From: Hellea sp.
GTDB taxonomy: Bacteria > Pseudomonadota > Alphaproteobacteria > Caulobacterales > Maricaulaceae
Length of the DNA: 64,000 bases
Assembly (NCBI GenBank): GCA_020629545.1
Contig: JAHDDC010000002.1
Coordinates: 101,403 to 165,402, forward strand
Direction: 5' to 3'
The position numbers and the translations under genes are program-made. Shown in pieces: positions 7,186 to 15,937 of the stretch; within the stretch, counting starts at the first letter, position 1; the number at the start of each line of letters is the position of its first letter. Below the pieces are notes generated by a model. That model saw only the letters and a list, made by a program, of their open reading frames with translations, made no database searches and had not been told where the DNA came from.

Positions 7186-7404
7186 CTAGACAAATCCTTT
7201 GAACTTGTCCTTGAATTTGGAAACGCGTCCGCCGCGATCCAACATCATTTTATCTCCACCAGTCCATGCCGGGTGGGTTTTACTGTCGATATCAAGAACC
7301 AGACGGTCGCCTTCTTTGCCGTAAGTTGATCGGGTTTGGTATTCAGTACCATCAACCATTTGAACGGTAATGGTGTGATAGTCAGGATGGATATCCTTTT
7401 TCAT
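7186..7404 (-). CDS. rpmE: 50S ribosomal protein L31
   Basis: A 72-residue protein reading [19 protein letters not shown] and ending [11 protein letters not shown], matching the alphaproteobacterial L31. It has no CxxC zinc pairs, so it is the zinc-independent form. A GGAG ribosome-binding site precedes the ATG. It forms a single-gene unit with its own terminator. Confidence 0.95.
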   Translation of the reverse strand: MKKDIHPDYHTITVQMVDGTEYQTRSTYGKEGDRLVLDIDSKTHPAWTGGDKMMLDRGGRVSKFKDKFKGFV

Positions 7405-7715
7405 TTTCTGCTCCTGCCCCGCTTTGGGGTCTATTCTAACGGGTTTGCTTTAAGTGGTCGCCCGCATGTGCAGCCGGGTCTATAAACATCGATTTTCAGT
7501 GGGTCAAGCTCAGAGAATGACCTAAAAGCTCTCTTTTCAACTGCAATTACCTGAGAAATCACTACGAATTGATCAACAATCGACTAGCATTTCTTTCATT
7601 GAAGTGGTTAATTGCCGTTAACTGATGCATCGGGGAGGGGAATCGCGCGATTTCGAGCGTTTAATTTCCAGCGTCTTCAGTGATCAAACATTGCTAATTC
7701 TTAAGGAAGTCTATT
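7405..7715. other. Intergenic spacer between rpmE and the DUF2853 gene
   Basis: This 311-bp divergent spacer should hold both promoters. I see no ORF with a ribosome-binding site, no tRNA and no strong hairpin. There is a TTAA-N6-TTAA direct repeat near 7609, one base short of the CtrA spacing. The AAGGAAG at about 7702 is the ribosome-binding site of the downstream gene. Confidence 0.4.
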
Positions 7716-8060
7716 ATGAGCAAACGTGATGCGCTAATTGAAAAATATGCGGATGATTTGAAAAATAAGATCGGTGTCTCGCCGGATATGGATCTTTTAC
7801 GTAAAGTAACTATCGGTTGTGGACCATCGATTTATAACCGTGACTCTTCAACAGTGTCAGGGTCTGATCCGTCTGAAATCGCGACAGTAAAGAATAATTA
7901 TCTTATTAAGAAGCTTGGTCTGAAAGATGGCGCAGCTCTAGATGACGCTATCGCTTCAGTTATGGAAAAATACGGAAAATCTAACCCGAATAAATACCGC
8001 GCGGTTGTGTATTATTTACTCTGTCAGCATTTCGGAAAAGAGTCTGTTTACAACAAGTAA
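7716..8060 (+). CDS. DUF2853 family protein
   Basis: A 114-residue protein with the conserved run MDLLRKVTIGCGPSIYN, then VSGSDPSEIATVKNNYL and C-terminal KYGKSNPNKYRAVVYYLL, which I recognise as the DUF2853 family of small soluble proteobacterial proteins. No function is established to my knowledge. AAGGAAG precedes the ATG and a strong terminator follows 20 bp after the stop, so it is a monocistronic, probably well-expressed gene. Confidence 0.85.
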   Translation: MSKRDALIEKYADDLKNKIGVSPDMDLLRKVTIGCGPSIYNRDSSTVSGSDPSEIATVKNNYLIKKLGLKDGAALDDAIASVMEKYGKSNPNKYRAVVYYLLCQHFGKESVYNK

Positions 8061-8080
8061 TCAGATAAAATCCTAGTTGT

Positions 8081-8105
8081 AACCCGGCTTTAGCCGGGTT
8101 TTTTT
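8081..8105 (+). terminator. Rho-independent terminator of the DUF2853 gene
   Basis: AACCCGGC (8081-8088) and GCCGGGTT (8093-8100) form a perfect 8-bp stem with a 4-base loop, followed by five T. Confidence 0.9.
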
Positions 8106-8119
8106 ACCCCGGCTTTGAT

Positions 8120-8941
8120 TTAATCAAATGTCACGCGTTCTCGGAGTTCTGGCATCAGAGCTTCATTAGTACAAATGATGTCGCCCGTTTCCAATACATC
8201 ACCTTCACTTAAAGCTTCAACCTGTAGCCCGGCTTCGCGCGCGATCAATATTCCAGCCGCAATGTCCCATATTGCTAAGCCTCTTTCCCAAAATCCGTCA
8301 TAGCGCCCGGCTGCTGTCCACGCTAAATCCAAGGACGCAGCGCCAAACCTGCGTACACCTGCACTTGCGCCCATAACGCGGTGCAACTCCTTTAGAAGTC
8401 GCGCATGACCAGGCCGACCTAAAAATGGAATACCAGTTGCGAAAATCGAGTTATCAAAAAGGTGACGATTGGCACCGCGCAGTCGTCTGTCTGCCCCGCC
8501 TAAACGACCGTCGTTAATATAGGCGCCACGATCTTTTTCAGCGAAAAACATTTCATCAGTCACCGGGTTATAGACAAGACCTGCAACAAGTTCCGGTATG
8601 CCTACAAGATTTCGTTCCAGCGCGATCGAAACAGCGAAGTGAGGAATTCCGTGAAGAAAGTTTGTGGTGCCATCGAGCGGATCAACAATAAATCTGTGAG
8701 TTTTATCTGTGCCTTCAATGACTCCCGACTCTTCCATCACAAATCCGTAACCGGGGCGTCCTTCACTTAGAACCTCGTGAATGATTTCCTCAGCCTTTTT
8801 GTCGGCTTTTGACACAAAATCCGCGGGGCCTTTTCTAGACACTTGTAAGTGTTCGGCCTCTCCGAAGTCCCGTAAAAGACCACGAGACGCTTTCCGTGCG
8901 GCCTTTTGCATGAGGCCCATAATGGGGGAAACATTTGGCAT
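8120..8941 (-). CDS. suhB: Inositol monophosphatase family protein (SuhB-like)
   Basis: A 273-residue protein of the Mg-dependent inositol-phosphatase fold: metal-binding glutamates in FVMEESG, the DPLDGTTNFLHG motif and the C-terminal WDIAAG motif are all present. Substrates may be inositol phosphates or related sugar phosphates; E. coli SuhB also acts in rRNA antitermination. It starts 8 bp after efp on the same strand and is probably translated from one mRNA with it, an arrangement common in alphaproteobacteria. Confidence 0.9.
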   Translation of the reverse strand: MPNVSPIMGLMQKAARKASRGLLRDFGEAEHLQVSRKGPADFVSKADKKAEEIIHEVLSEGRPGYGFVMEESGVIEGTDKTHRFIVDPLDGTTNFLHGIPHFAVSIALERNLVGIPELVAGLVYNPVTDEMFFAEKDRGAYINDGRLGGADRRLRGANRHLFDNSIFATGIPFLGRPGHARLLKELHRVMGASAGVRRFGAASLDLAWTAAGRYDGFWERGLAIWDIAAGILIAREAGLQVEALSEGDVLETGDIICTNEALMPELRERVTFD

Positions 8942-8949
8942 GTTGTGCT

Positions 8950-9513
8950 CTAATCTGCCCGTTTCACATAAGAGCCGTCTTCTGTATTTATCACAAGACG
9001 CTCACCTGTATTAATGAATGGTGGTACCGAAGTTCGAACACCGTTTTCTAAGATGGCCGGTTTGTATGAATTGGCCGCTGTTTGTCCTTTCACGACGGGT
9101 TCAGTCTCAGAAACGGCCAAGATGACTTGCTCTGGTAAGCTAACGCTTATGGGCTTATCTTCGTAAAATTCGAGTTCGACTTCCATACTGTCAGTCAAAA
9201 ATTTTGCTCGCTCACCCACGAAGTCGGCTTGCAAATTGATTTGTTCATAATTTTCGGCGTTCATAAAGACAAGCATTTCGCCATCTTCATACAGGAAGGT
9301 ATGGGTTTTTTGATCGAGTCGTACACGTTCGACGGTTTCTGCCGCCCTAAATCGTTCATTGAGCTTGCGCCCATCCAATAGGTTTTTGAGTTCAACCTGA
9401 TTAAAGGCTCCGCCTTTACCCGGTTTTACCGCATTGCATTTAACCGCGACCCATAGAGAGTCCTGGTGCTTAATAATATTGCCGGGTTTAATTTCATTGC
9501 CGTTCATTTTCAT
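8950..9513 (-). CDS. efp: Translation elongation factor P
   Basis: A 187-residue protein from the ATG at 9513 ([12 protein letters not shown]), the start that matches the family. An in-frame ATG at 9582 would add 23 residues without homology; neither has a clear ribosome-binding site. The KOW-like domain I carries the PGKGGAFN loop whose lysine is the position modified in other EF-Ps; the C-terminal OB domains end with [22 protein letters not shown] relieves stalling at polyproline. No modification enzyme genes are in the window. It is first of the efp-suhB pair. Confidence 0.93.
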   Translation of the reverse strand: MKMNGNEIKPGNIIKHQDSLWVAVKCNAVKPGKGGAFNQVELKNLLDGRKLNERFRAAETVERVRLDQKTHTFLYEDGEMLVFMNAENYEQINLQADFVGERAKFLTDSMEVELEFYEDKPISVSLPEQVILAVSETEPVVKGQTAANSYKPAILENGVRTSVPPFINTGERLVINTEDGSYVKRAD

Positions 9514-9671
9514 AAGGATGCTCGCATCTAAAATTTGCGGAGCTGTATCAGGGGGAAGGCAGAGCCGCAAGGTTTCATTCACGTAAGATAGGTGCTCGAA
9601 TTTGCAATAGTAATGAAATCTTTTCCCGGATAGACATGTATACCGAAATCAAATTCTTCAGGAGGATTGCT

Positions 9672-10532
9672 GTGAAGCGAAAACCTATGACAAAGGCACC
9701 GGAAAATGCTGATAGTTTGAAAGGAATTAAGCCCGTCATATGTTACCCTGTTGATACGCTCCCGTCTCCTGATATGGCGCTGCTTGCGCAGGCTCGTACG
9801 AAGCTCGAGAAAATCGATGAAGTGATCATACCACCGAGGGATGCGCGATGTTTCGTCGTTCCCAAAGGTCACTTTTTTAGAATATATTGTCATGAAGGCC
9901 CGCAGGTCGGGGATCTCAATTTATGGGCGTTAAATAATGCGGATGAGAGATTTTATTCGGGCAAGACCCGCGCGCTTCATGGCAGCCATGTCTCTACTGG
10001 AGATCAGCTTTGGAGTACATTTCCCTATTTGCGACCTATGGCTACGATTACTTACGATACATTGGATTGGTATGGTTGGGATCAATATGGCGGTTCAGTT
10101 CACGACGTAATCGGGACGCGCTGTGATCCCTATACTGCAAAGCTTCTACAAAACGTTGATTATCATCATTGCTGTCATTCCAACTTAGTTCGAGCTTTTT
10201 CTGATCATTCTGGCCTTTCATTAGCCGATACAGAACCCGTTATTCACGATGTGATGAACGTATTCATGTGTACCGGATTTACATCAGATACTCACCAATA
10301 TTTTATGAAAGCCAGTCCTGTCAGAAAAGGCGATTATATTGAGTTTATTGCTGAAATAGATTTAATTGGAGGGCTCTCTGCTTGTCCAGGCGGCGATTGT
10401 TCCTCCGAGCATTCATCCGATGAAGCCAAATGTTACCCCTTACGGGTCGATGTTTTTAAGCCTGAAAATCAACATCTACTTAATCGCCCCGAGCCAATGC
10501 CCTCGCAGTATATAGGTGGCCACGGAAGTTGA
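9672..10532 (+). CDS. DUF1989 (urea carboxylase-associated) family protein
   Basis: A 286-residue protein from the GTG at 9672, chosen because AGGAGG lies 6 bases upstream; an in-frame upstream start at 9636 has no such site. Family features include GDLNLWA, the TRALHGSHVSTGDQLWS segment, GTRCDPYTA and DYHHCCHSNL, where clustered Cys and His probably bind metal. Known DUF1989 members CgdA and CgdB form carboxyguanidine deiminase beside guanidine carboxylase genes; this one is solitary and longer than those subunits. Convergent with the NRAMP-like gene, the stops abutting. Substrate unknown. Confidence 0.8.
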   Translation: MKRKPMTKAPENADSLKGIKPVICYPVDTLPSPDMALLAQARTKLEKIDEVIIPPRDARCFVVPKGHFFRIYCHEGPQVGDLNLWALNNADERFYSGKTRALHGSHVSTGDQLWSTFPYLRPMATITYDTLDWYGWDQYGGSVHDVIGTRCDPYTAKLLQNVDYHHCCHSNLVRAFSDHSGLSLADTEPVIHDVMNVFMCTGFTSDTHQYFMKASPVRKGDYIEFIAEIDLIGGLSACPGGDCSSEHSSDEAKCYPLRVDVFKPENQHLLNRPEPMPSQYIGGHGS

Positions 10533-11768
10533 TCAAAAAAGTCCCATCAGGCTCCGCCCGCCCAGGTAAAGCGTAATCATTCCAATCACTATGCCCAATA
10601 ATATACGCGGCAAAGTGTTCTTGTGTGTGTCCATAAAAAAGCTACGCGATGTAATATAAACAAGAAGAATAACAACTAGCGGCAGGATCACGCCATTAAG
10701 AGCCTGCGCTGATATAATAAGATATACCGGATTAAAGCCTGTTGCAGAGATAATGATCCCAAATAGCAAAACCAGAACATTGACAGCTAAAAACCGCTTA
10801 TCGCTTGTATCGTATTCCCACCCGAATAAACCTGCCAAGACATATGATGCGCCCAATGGTGTCACAATTGCTGATGATATTCCTGCAGCGAAAAGACCAA
10901 TGCTTAGAAATGGCAATGCATAACGGCCTAACAATGGCTCAAGTGCGAAAGACATAGCTGTAACGCTATCCACGTCGGTGCCTTGCATGACACTCGCCGC
11001 AGTTACTAAAACTGCGGATGTAATAACGCCACCGATGGAAATAGAAATCAGAATATCCCACCGGCTTATTGAAATTTGATCGGAAACCGTTGCCCTCGAG
11101 TCTGTAAAAATACCTTTTGCATTCACAGCGTGGACAAAGAAATTATAGGGAACAATCGTGGTTCCAATTAGACCAATAGCTAGGAAAAGCCCGCCGTCTG
11201 GAATGGTTGGACGTAAACCGAGGACTATGTTGTTTAAGTCTGGTGATGCTGCGAACATGGCCACAAGAAAGACAATGGCCATGATACCAACAAGGACCAT
11301 AAGTAGCTTTTCCAATATGCGAACCGGGCCAAAGTAAAGGAGCATCAAAATCGCTATGCCAATTAACGGTCCCAATATTCGCGACGAGACGCCCGTAATG
11401 GCCGAAAGTCCGGCGGCGGAACCCGTCAGATCACCTCCCATATAGGCGACGCACCCCAAAGGAACCGCTATACATACCAATGCTAATACAAATTTTTTAA
11501 TCCATATATTTTTGAAAGCTGATGAAATAGCCTCGGATAGTCCGCGCCGGGTGACAATCCCAAGTCGCGCAGACATTTCCTGCAATATGATCGTCGCGAT
11601 AATGGCGAACGCGATGGTCCAAAGGAACGTATAACCGTATTCAGCACCGGTTCTTGTGGCGGTTGTGATCGTCCCTGGTCCAATGAATGATCCGGTAATC
11701 AGAGCTGCGGGACCGAGAAATTTGATCTTCTCACGCCACCCCAAGATGGTTTTATCCTTTTGATCCAC
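10533..11768 (-). CDS. NRAMP-superfamily transporter with non-canonical metal-site residues
   Basis: A 411-residue, roughly eleven-helix transporter. I favour the GTG at 11768 because GGGGAGG precedes it; a TTG at 11825, 8 bp after the upstream stop, would add 19 residues without a ribosome-binding site. The fold is clear (SFIGPGTITT in helix 1, GTTIVPYNFFVHA in helix 6). In canonical MntH/NRAMP these read DPGN and MPHN and coordinate Mn or Fe; here Asp, Asn and Met are all replaced (GPGT, VPYN). The substrate is therefore probably not Mn2+ by the usual mechanism. Downstream of the GH5 gene on the same strand. Confidence 0.8.
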   Translation of the reverse strand: MDQKDKTILGWREKIKFLGPAALITGSFIGPGTITTATRTGAEYGYTFLWTIAFAIIATIILQEMSARLGIVTRRGLSEAISSAFKNIWIKKFVLALVCIAVPLGCVAYMGGDLTGSAAGLSAITGVSSRILGPLIGIAILMLLYFGPVRILEKLLMVLVGIMAIVFLVAMFAASPDLNNIVLGLRPTIPDGGLFLAIGLIGTTIVPYNFFVHAVNAKGIFTDSRATVSDQISISRWDILISISIGGVITSAVLVTAASVMQGTDVDSVTAMSFALEPLLGRYALPFLSIGLFAAGISSAIVTPLGASYVLAGLFGWEYDTSDKRFLAVNVLVLLFGIIISATGFNPVYLIISAQALNGVILPLVVILLVYITSRSFFMDTHKNTLPRILLGIVIGMITLYLGGRSLMGLF

Positions 11769-11833
11769 TTTGCCTCCCCAGGCCTGTAATTGAGCCAATT
11801 TAAGGGTAGTGGTTTGGAGATTCAATAGGTGAG

Positions 11834-12931
11834 TTACCGACCGCCCAGAGCGCGGTGCATTTGCGGAATCCAGCTATTGGCTTTGAGGTCAAAGGCTGGA
11901 AACCCTGTAGCATATTCCCAATAGCACCAGCCAATTTGCCGCCGCTCGGATTCGACACGGACTACTTCTGCCCAACGGGCCCGGCTCGTTGTATCAGCTT
12001 TGTTTATAGCGCCAAATTCCCCCAGAAGCATCGGCATACGGGTTTTGTCGCGCCAGCGCGCAGCTTTATCCAGTTCAGAAGCGATCGCAGCGCGTTCCTC
12101 AGATCTTGCTGACCATTTGACGCCGGTTGGATAGTTGGCACCCGGAACCCAGGTCGCGCCTTGATGGGTAAATTCAAAAGGATCGTAAAAATGAAATGTT
12201 GTCATGACGCGGGGGTCACGCGGTGGATTACTTTTCATCAAAGCATCAAGATTTCCCCATCCCGCTGACCCAATAATGACCCAACGTCCAGGATTATGTT
12301 GCCGAACAATGTTCAAAAGTCGACGGTTGAGCTGGTCAGTTCGTTCAATCGTCATTTTGTCATTGGGTTCATTGATAAGCTCGAACATTAAATTGTTTGG
12401 GGCTTTAGCATAATGATAGGCGATTTGGGTCCACATGGCTTCGAGGCGAGGCTCGTGGACATATGGGTTCTGCATGAGTTCTTCATAGTGATGAACGTCG
12501 ATGATGATCTGGAGCCCTTCGACAATGGCCCAGTCAACGATCTGATCAACCCGTTTAATCAGGTCAGGAGAAATTCTATAAGGGGGATTATTATCTGTGT
12601 GTGCTGAAAACTTTATCGGTACGCGAACTGTATCAAAACCTGCAAGTTTTAATCTTTTGAAGTCTTCGGCGCGGATTTTATAGCCCCAATCTCCCTCGCG
12701 CGGAGCTTCTAGCGCGCCGCCCATATTCATACAGCGCCGAATTGGAAGCGACGCAGTTTGTTGAAGTGGCGTATTGCCGGACATTAAAACCTGGGCGTCA
12801 GCTTGGTTCTCTTTTGGACTTTGCAGGAACATGCTAGCGGTTACGATCGCCGCTGCGGCAGCCGTTCCCAAAAGCATATAAAATAGGAATCTACCCACGT
12901 TTATGTCCTTAAGTCTATTTACCAATGGCAT
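11834..12931 (-). CDS. Membrane-anchored glycoside hydrolase family 5 protein
   Basis: A 365-residue protein with an N-terminal membrane anchor (about residues 14-36) and a periplasmic TIM-barrel. Signature elements are FDTVRVPIKF, IIIDVHHYEE, LMFELINEPND with the acid/base Glu188, FHFYDPFEFTHQGATW and LLGEFGA with the nucleophile Glu305. GH5 enzymes cut beta-1,4 glucans, mannans and related polymers; the exact substrate cannot be read from sequence. A single anchored enzyme without a polysaccharide-utilisation cluster could act on a self-made exopolysaccharide, as BcsZ does for cellulose (inference). Confidence 0.85.
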   Translation of the reverse strand: MPLVNRLKDINVGRFLFYMLLGTAAAAAIVTASMFLQSPKENQADAQVLMSGNTPLQQTASLPIRRCMNMGGALEAPREGDWGYKIRAEDFKRLKLAGFDTVRVPIKFSAHTDNNPPYRISPDLIKRVDQIVDWAIVEGLQIIIDVHHYEELMQNPYVHEPRLEAMWTQIAYHYAKAPNNLMFELINEPNDKMTIERTDQLNRRLLNIVRQHNPGRWVIIGSAGWGNLDALMKSNPPRDPRVMTTFHFYDPFEFTHQGATWVPGANYPTGVKWSARSEERAAIASELDKAARWRDKTRMPMLLGEFGAINKADTTSRARWAEVVRVESERRQIGWCYWEYATGFPAFDLKANSWIPQMHRALGGR

Positions 12932-13036
12932 GTGCTAACCATGCCAAGTCTTCAGCCGTACTAACATTTAGGTGTTAATTTAAAGTGATAGTGTTTAAAG
13001 GTTCAGTCTCTTGACACAGTCTTCCGGAAGTATCAT

Positions 13037-13109
13037 AGCGCCTGTGGGCCGCGCTTCCCACCAAGCGTACTTTAATAGCGGTACAAAAACGCCGTGTTTG
13101 GAGACTAAA
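13037..13109 (+). ncRNA. Candidate structured 5' leader of serC (possible serC RNA motif)
   Basis: The serC leader contains GTGGG (13044-13048) pairing with CCCAC (13057-13061) around an 8-base loop, flanked by AGCG repeats, then a GCGGTA/ACGCC region next to the GGAG ribosome-binding site. A conserved serC RNA motif has been described upstream of serC in Alphaproteobacteria; I could not compare with its consensus, so this rests on position plus a hairpin. A TTGACA at 13011-13016 may be a -35 element but has no good -10 partner. Confidence 0.35.
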
Positions 13110-14276
13110 ATGACTATATTACCTAAACCGGCTGTTAAGCCGGCTGATCCCCGTTTTTCTGCGGGACCTACCAAAAAAAGACCCGGCTGGACCCTTGAAG
13201 CCCTATCTGATGCAGCGCTTGGACGCTCGCACAGATCAGCTCTCGGTAAAGCTAAACTCAAAGAAGTAATCGATCTCACACGCGAGGTACTCGAAGTGCC
13301 GGCAGATTATCGGATCGGGATTGTACCGGCTTCCGATACCGGCGCAGTCGAAATGGCCATGTGGTCTATGCTTGGCCCCCGAGGCGTTGATGTTGCGGCC
13401 TGGGAAAATTTTGGGAATGCTTGGATTACGGATGCTGAAAGCCAGCTTCCGCTCGATGATTTACGCATTTTTACAGCCGATTACGGTCGATTGCCAAACC
13501 TTGATCAATATACAGGAGACCGTGATCTGGTCTTTACCTGGAACGGAACAACCGCAGGCGTGCGTGTGCCGAATGCTGATTTTATTCCTGCTGACCGGGA
13601 TGGTATCACGATTTGCGACGCGACGTCAGCTGTGTTCGCTCAGCAAATGGAATGGGATAAGCTCGACGTTGTCACTTATAGCTGGCAAAAAAATATGGGC
13701 GGTGAAGCCGCGCATGGAATGATTATCCTGTCTCCCCGTGCCGTTGAGCGCCTCGAAAGCTATACGCCGCCTTGGCCGCTTCCGAAAATTTTCCGAATGA
13801 CAAAGGGCGGAAAGCTCAATGAAGCGATTTTTGAAGGATCGACTATCAACACACCGTCTCTGATGGCAGCTGAAGATCATTTGGATGCTTTGAAATGGGT
13901 TAAGTCCCAGGGTGGTCTTCAATTTATGCATGACCGAGCCGATACTAATGCAAAAACTATTTGGGATTGGGTCGCAGAGACTGGCTGGATTGCAAATCTG
14001 GCAGAAAAAGAGAATGAACGATCGAATACAGGTGTCTGCCTCAAAATCGTCGATCCACGCGTGCAGGCCTTGCCAAAAGAAGAGCAATCCGCTTTTGCCA
14101 AGCAAATTATATCTATGCTGGCCGATGAAGGTGTGGCTTATGATTTTGGGGCTTACCGGACCGCGCCTCCGGGTTTTCGAATTTGGGCTTCGGGCTTGAT
14201 CGAAAAGTCGGATATCGAGGCGTTACTGCCTTGGCTTGACTACGCGTTTTCTGTGGTGGCTGCTGAGCGCTTTTAG
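13110..14276 (+). CDS. serC: Phosphoserine aminotransferase
   Basis: A 388-residue protein from the ATG at 13110 (GGAG 7 bases upstream), the start that fits homologs (TILPKPAVKPADPRFSAGPT). It transaminates 3-phosphohydroxypyruvate to phosphoserine in serine synthesis and 3-hydroxy-4-phosphohydroxybutyrate in pyridoxal phosphate synthesis. The PLP-lysine segment is YSWQKNMGGEAAHG; the C-terminal YDFGAYRTAPPGFRIW is typical. It belongs to the longer alphaproteobacterial/archaeal-type SerC. serA follows 49 bp downstream, making a serine operon. Confidence 0.95.
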   Translation: MTILPKPAVKPADPRFSAGPTKKRPGWTLEALSDAALGRSHRSALGKAKLKEVIDLTREVLEVPADYRIGIVPASDTGAVEMAMWSMLGPRGVDVAAWENFGNAWITDAESQLPLDDLRIFTADYGRLPNLDQYTGDRDLVFTWNGTTAGVRVPNADFIPADRDGITICDATSAVFAQQMEWDKLDVVTYSWQKNMGGEAAHGMIILSPRAVERLESYTPPWPLPKIFRMTKGGKLNEAIFEGSTINTPSLMAAEDHLDALKWVKSQGGLQFMHDRADTNAKTIWDWVAETGWIANLAEKENERSNTGVCLKIVDPRVQALPKEEQSAFAKQIISMLADEGVAYDFGAYRTAPPGFRIWASGLIEKSDIEALLPWLDYAFSVVAAERF

Positions 14277-14325
14277 CAATCTCTTAAACCCACTCAATTT
14301 TACCTCATTCTCTAAGGAATTTGTC

Positions 14326-15903
14326 ATGCCAAAAGTGCTGATCGCAGATAAAATGTCCGTCTCTGCAACGGAAGTCTTTAAAAATCGCGGCGTCGATGTT
14401 GACGTCATAACAGGGCTGTCTAAAGACGAGCTCATCAAGATTATACCGGAATATGACGGTATGGCCGTGCGGTCTTCGACTCGTCCGGACGCCGAGATCA
14501 TTGCGGCGGCGAAAAACCTCAAAGTGATTGGCCGAGCGGGAATTGGTGTCGACAATATCGATATCAAATCCGCTACGGATCACGGCGTTGTGGTTATGAA
14601 CACTCCTTTTGGCAATGCGATCACAACCGCTGAACATGCTATCGCCATGCTATTCGCGGCAGCTCGCCAGATTCCGGCGGCTTCCCAAAGGACGCAAAAC
14701 GGTGAGTGGCCCAAGAAGGATTTCAAAGGCGTAGAGTTGTTTAACAAAACACTCGGCGTTATCGGTTGCGGAAATATTGGCGCACTGGTTATCGAGCGAG
14801 CGCTTGGCCTCAAAATGAAAGTTATCGGCTATGATCCCTATCTGACAGAAGAGCGGGCTCTGAAACTGGGCATTGAAAAGGTAGAGCTTGATGAGCTGAT
14901 TGAGCGCGCAGATGCAATCACGTTGCATACGCCATTGGTCGACAGCACAAGAAATATCATTTCAAGAGAGCGCATCGCGAAAATGAAAGAAGGCGTGATT
15001 ATCGTGAATTGTGCCCGTGGTGGTTTGGTCGATGAGGAAGCTTTGAAAGAAGCGCTAGACTCTGGCCATGTTCGGGTCGCGGCACTAGATGTGTTCGCCG
15101 TTGAACCAGCGCAAAACAATCTTTTGTTCGGGACAAAGAATTTCATTGCCACGCCGCATTTAGGGGCCTCAACGCTTGAGGCGCAAGAAAATGTCGCGGT
15201 TCAGGTCGCGGAGCAAATGTCGGACTATCTTTTGACTGGTGCGGTAACAAACGCTCTGAACACGCCGTCCATCTCAGCAGAAGAAGCCCCTCGACTAAAG
15301 CCTTGGGTCGATCTGGCTGATAAAGTTGGGACATTGGTCGGGCAATTAGTTGATGAACCGATTAAGTCTGTCGAGATTACCTTCAAAGGTACGATTACAG
15401 ATTTAAACACAAATCCGATGTCAGCCGCGGCTTTGGCCGGACTTCTAAAAAGAGCAATGCCGGAAGTGAATATGGTCAATGCCCCTGTTTTTGCTCAGGA
15501 GCGCGGGATTTCTATCACGGAAAGCTATGTAGAACGCGCCGAGCGCGCCGAAAGTCTGATCCGTTTAGCGGTTTCAACAAAGGCGCGAAAATTCGCGGTT
15601 GTCGGAACGATTTATCGCGGCGAACCCCGCCTCGTGCGGTTGTTCGGTGTGCCTGTTGATGCGGGTTTTGCCGATCACATGATTTATGTGCGAAATGAAG
15701 ATAAGCCGGGCTTTATCGGAGCGCTTGGAACTATATTGGGCGAAAACAAAGTCAATATCGGAACATTCAGTCTAGGGCGTATGGATGATGGTACGCCTGA
15801 AGCTGTTTGTTTGGTATCTGTGGATGAACCGGTTTCGCCAGCCGTCGCGGATCAAATTCGAGCCGTTGATCAGGTTAAACGGGTTAATGTGATTGCGCTT
15901 TGA
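14326..15903 (+). CDS. serA: D-3-phosphoglycerate dehydrogenase
   Basis: A 525-residue protein from the ATG at 14326 (AAGGA about 8 bases upstream), matching the long three-domain SerA. It oxidises 3-phosphoglycerate to 3-phosphohydroxypyruvate, the first step of serine synthesis. The NAD-binding motif is GVIGCGNIGALV, the catalytic regions NCARGGLVDEEAL and TPHLGAST are intact, and the C-terminus has an intervening ASB domain plus an ACT domain (IYVRNEDKPGFIGALG) for allosteric serine sensing. Cotranscribed with serC. Confidence 0.96.
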   Translation: MPKVLIADKMSVSATEVFKNRGVDVDVITGLSKDELIKIIPEYDGMAVRSSTRPDAEIIAAAKNLKVIGRAGIGVDNIDIKSATDHGVVVMNTPFGNAITTAEHAIAMLFAAARQIPAASQRTQNGEWPKKDFKGVELFNKTLGVIGCGNIGALVIERALGLKMKVIGYDPYLTEERALKLGIEKVELDELIERADAITLHTPLVDSTRNIISRERIAKMKEGVIIVNCARGGLVDEEALKEALDSGHVRVAALDVFAVEPAQNNLLFGTKNFIATPHLGASTLEAQENVAVQVAEQMSDYLLTGAVTNALNTPSISAEEAPRLKPWVDLADKVGTLVGQLVDEPIKSVEITFKGTITDLNTNPMSAAALAGLLKRAMPEVNMVNAPVFAQERGISITESYVERAERAESLIRLAVSTKARKFAVVGTIYRGEPRLVRLFGVPVDAGFADHMIYVRNEDKPGFIGALGTILGENKVNIGTFSLGRMDDGTPEAVCLVSVDEPVSPAVADQIRAVDQVKRVNVIAL

Positions 15904-15909
15904 CATTTC

Positions 15910-15930
15910 AGCCGGGTTTCATGCCCGGCT
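15910..15930 (+). terminator. Hairpin after serA, probable terminator
   Basis: AGCCGGG (15910-15916) and CCCGGCT (15924-15930) form a perfect 7-bp stem with a 7-base loop, 7 bases after the serA stop and 8 before the convergent gene's stop. The T run is weak (ATTCCTAT), so efficiency is uncertain; it may serve both strands. Confidence 0.5.
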
Positions 15931-15937
15931 ATTCCTA

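Noticed and set aside
7605..7625. TTAA-N6-TTAA as a CtrA box upstream of the DUF2853 gene
   Set aside because: The spacer is one base short of the required 7.
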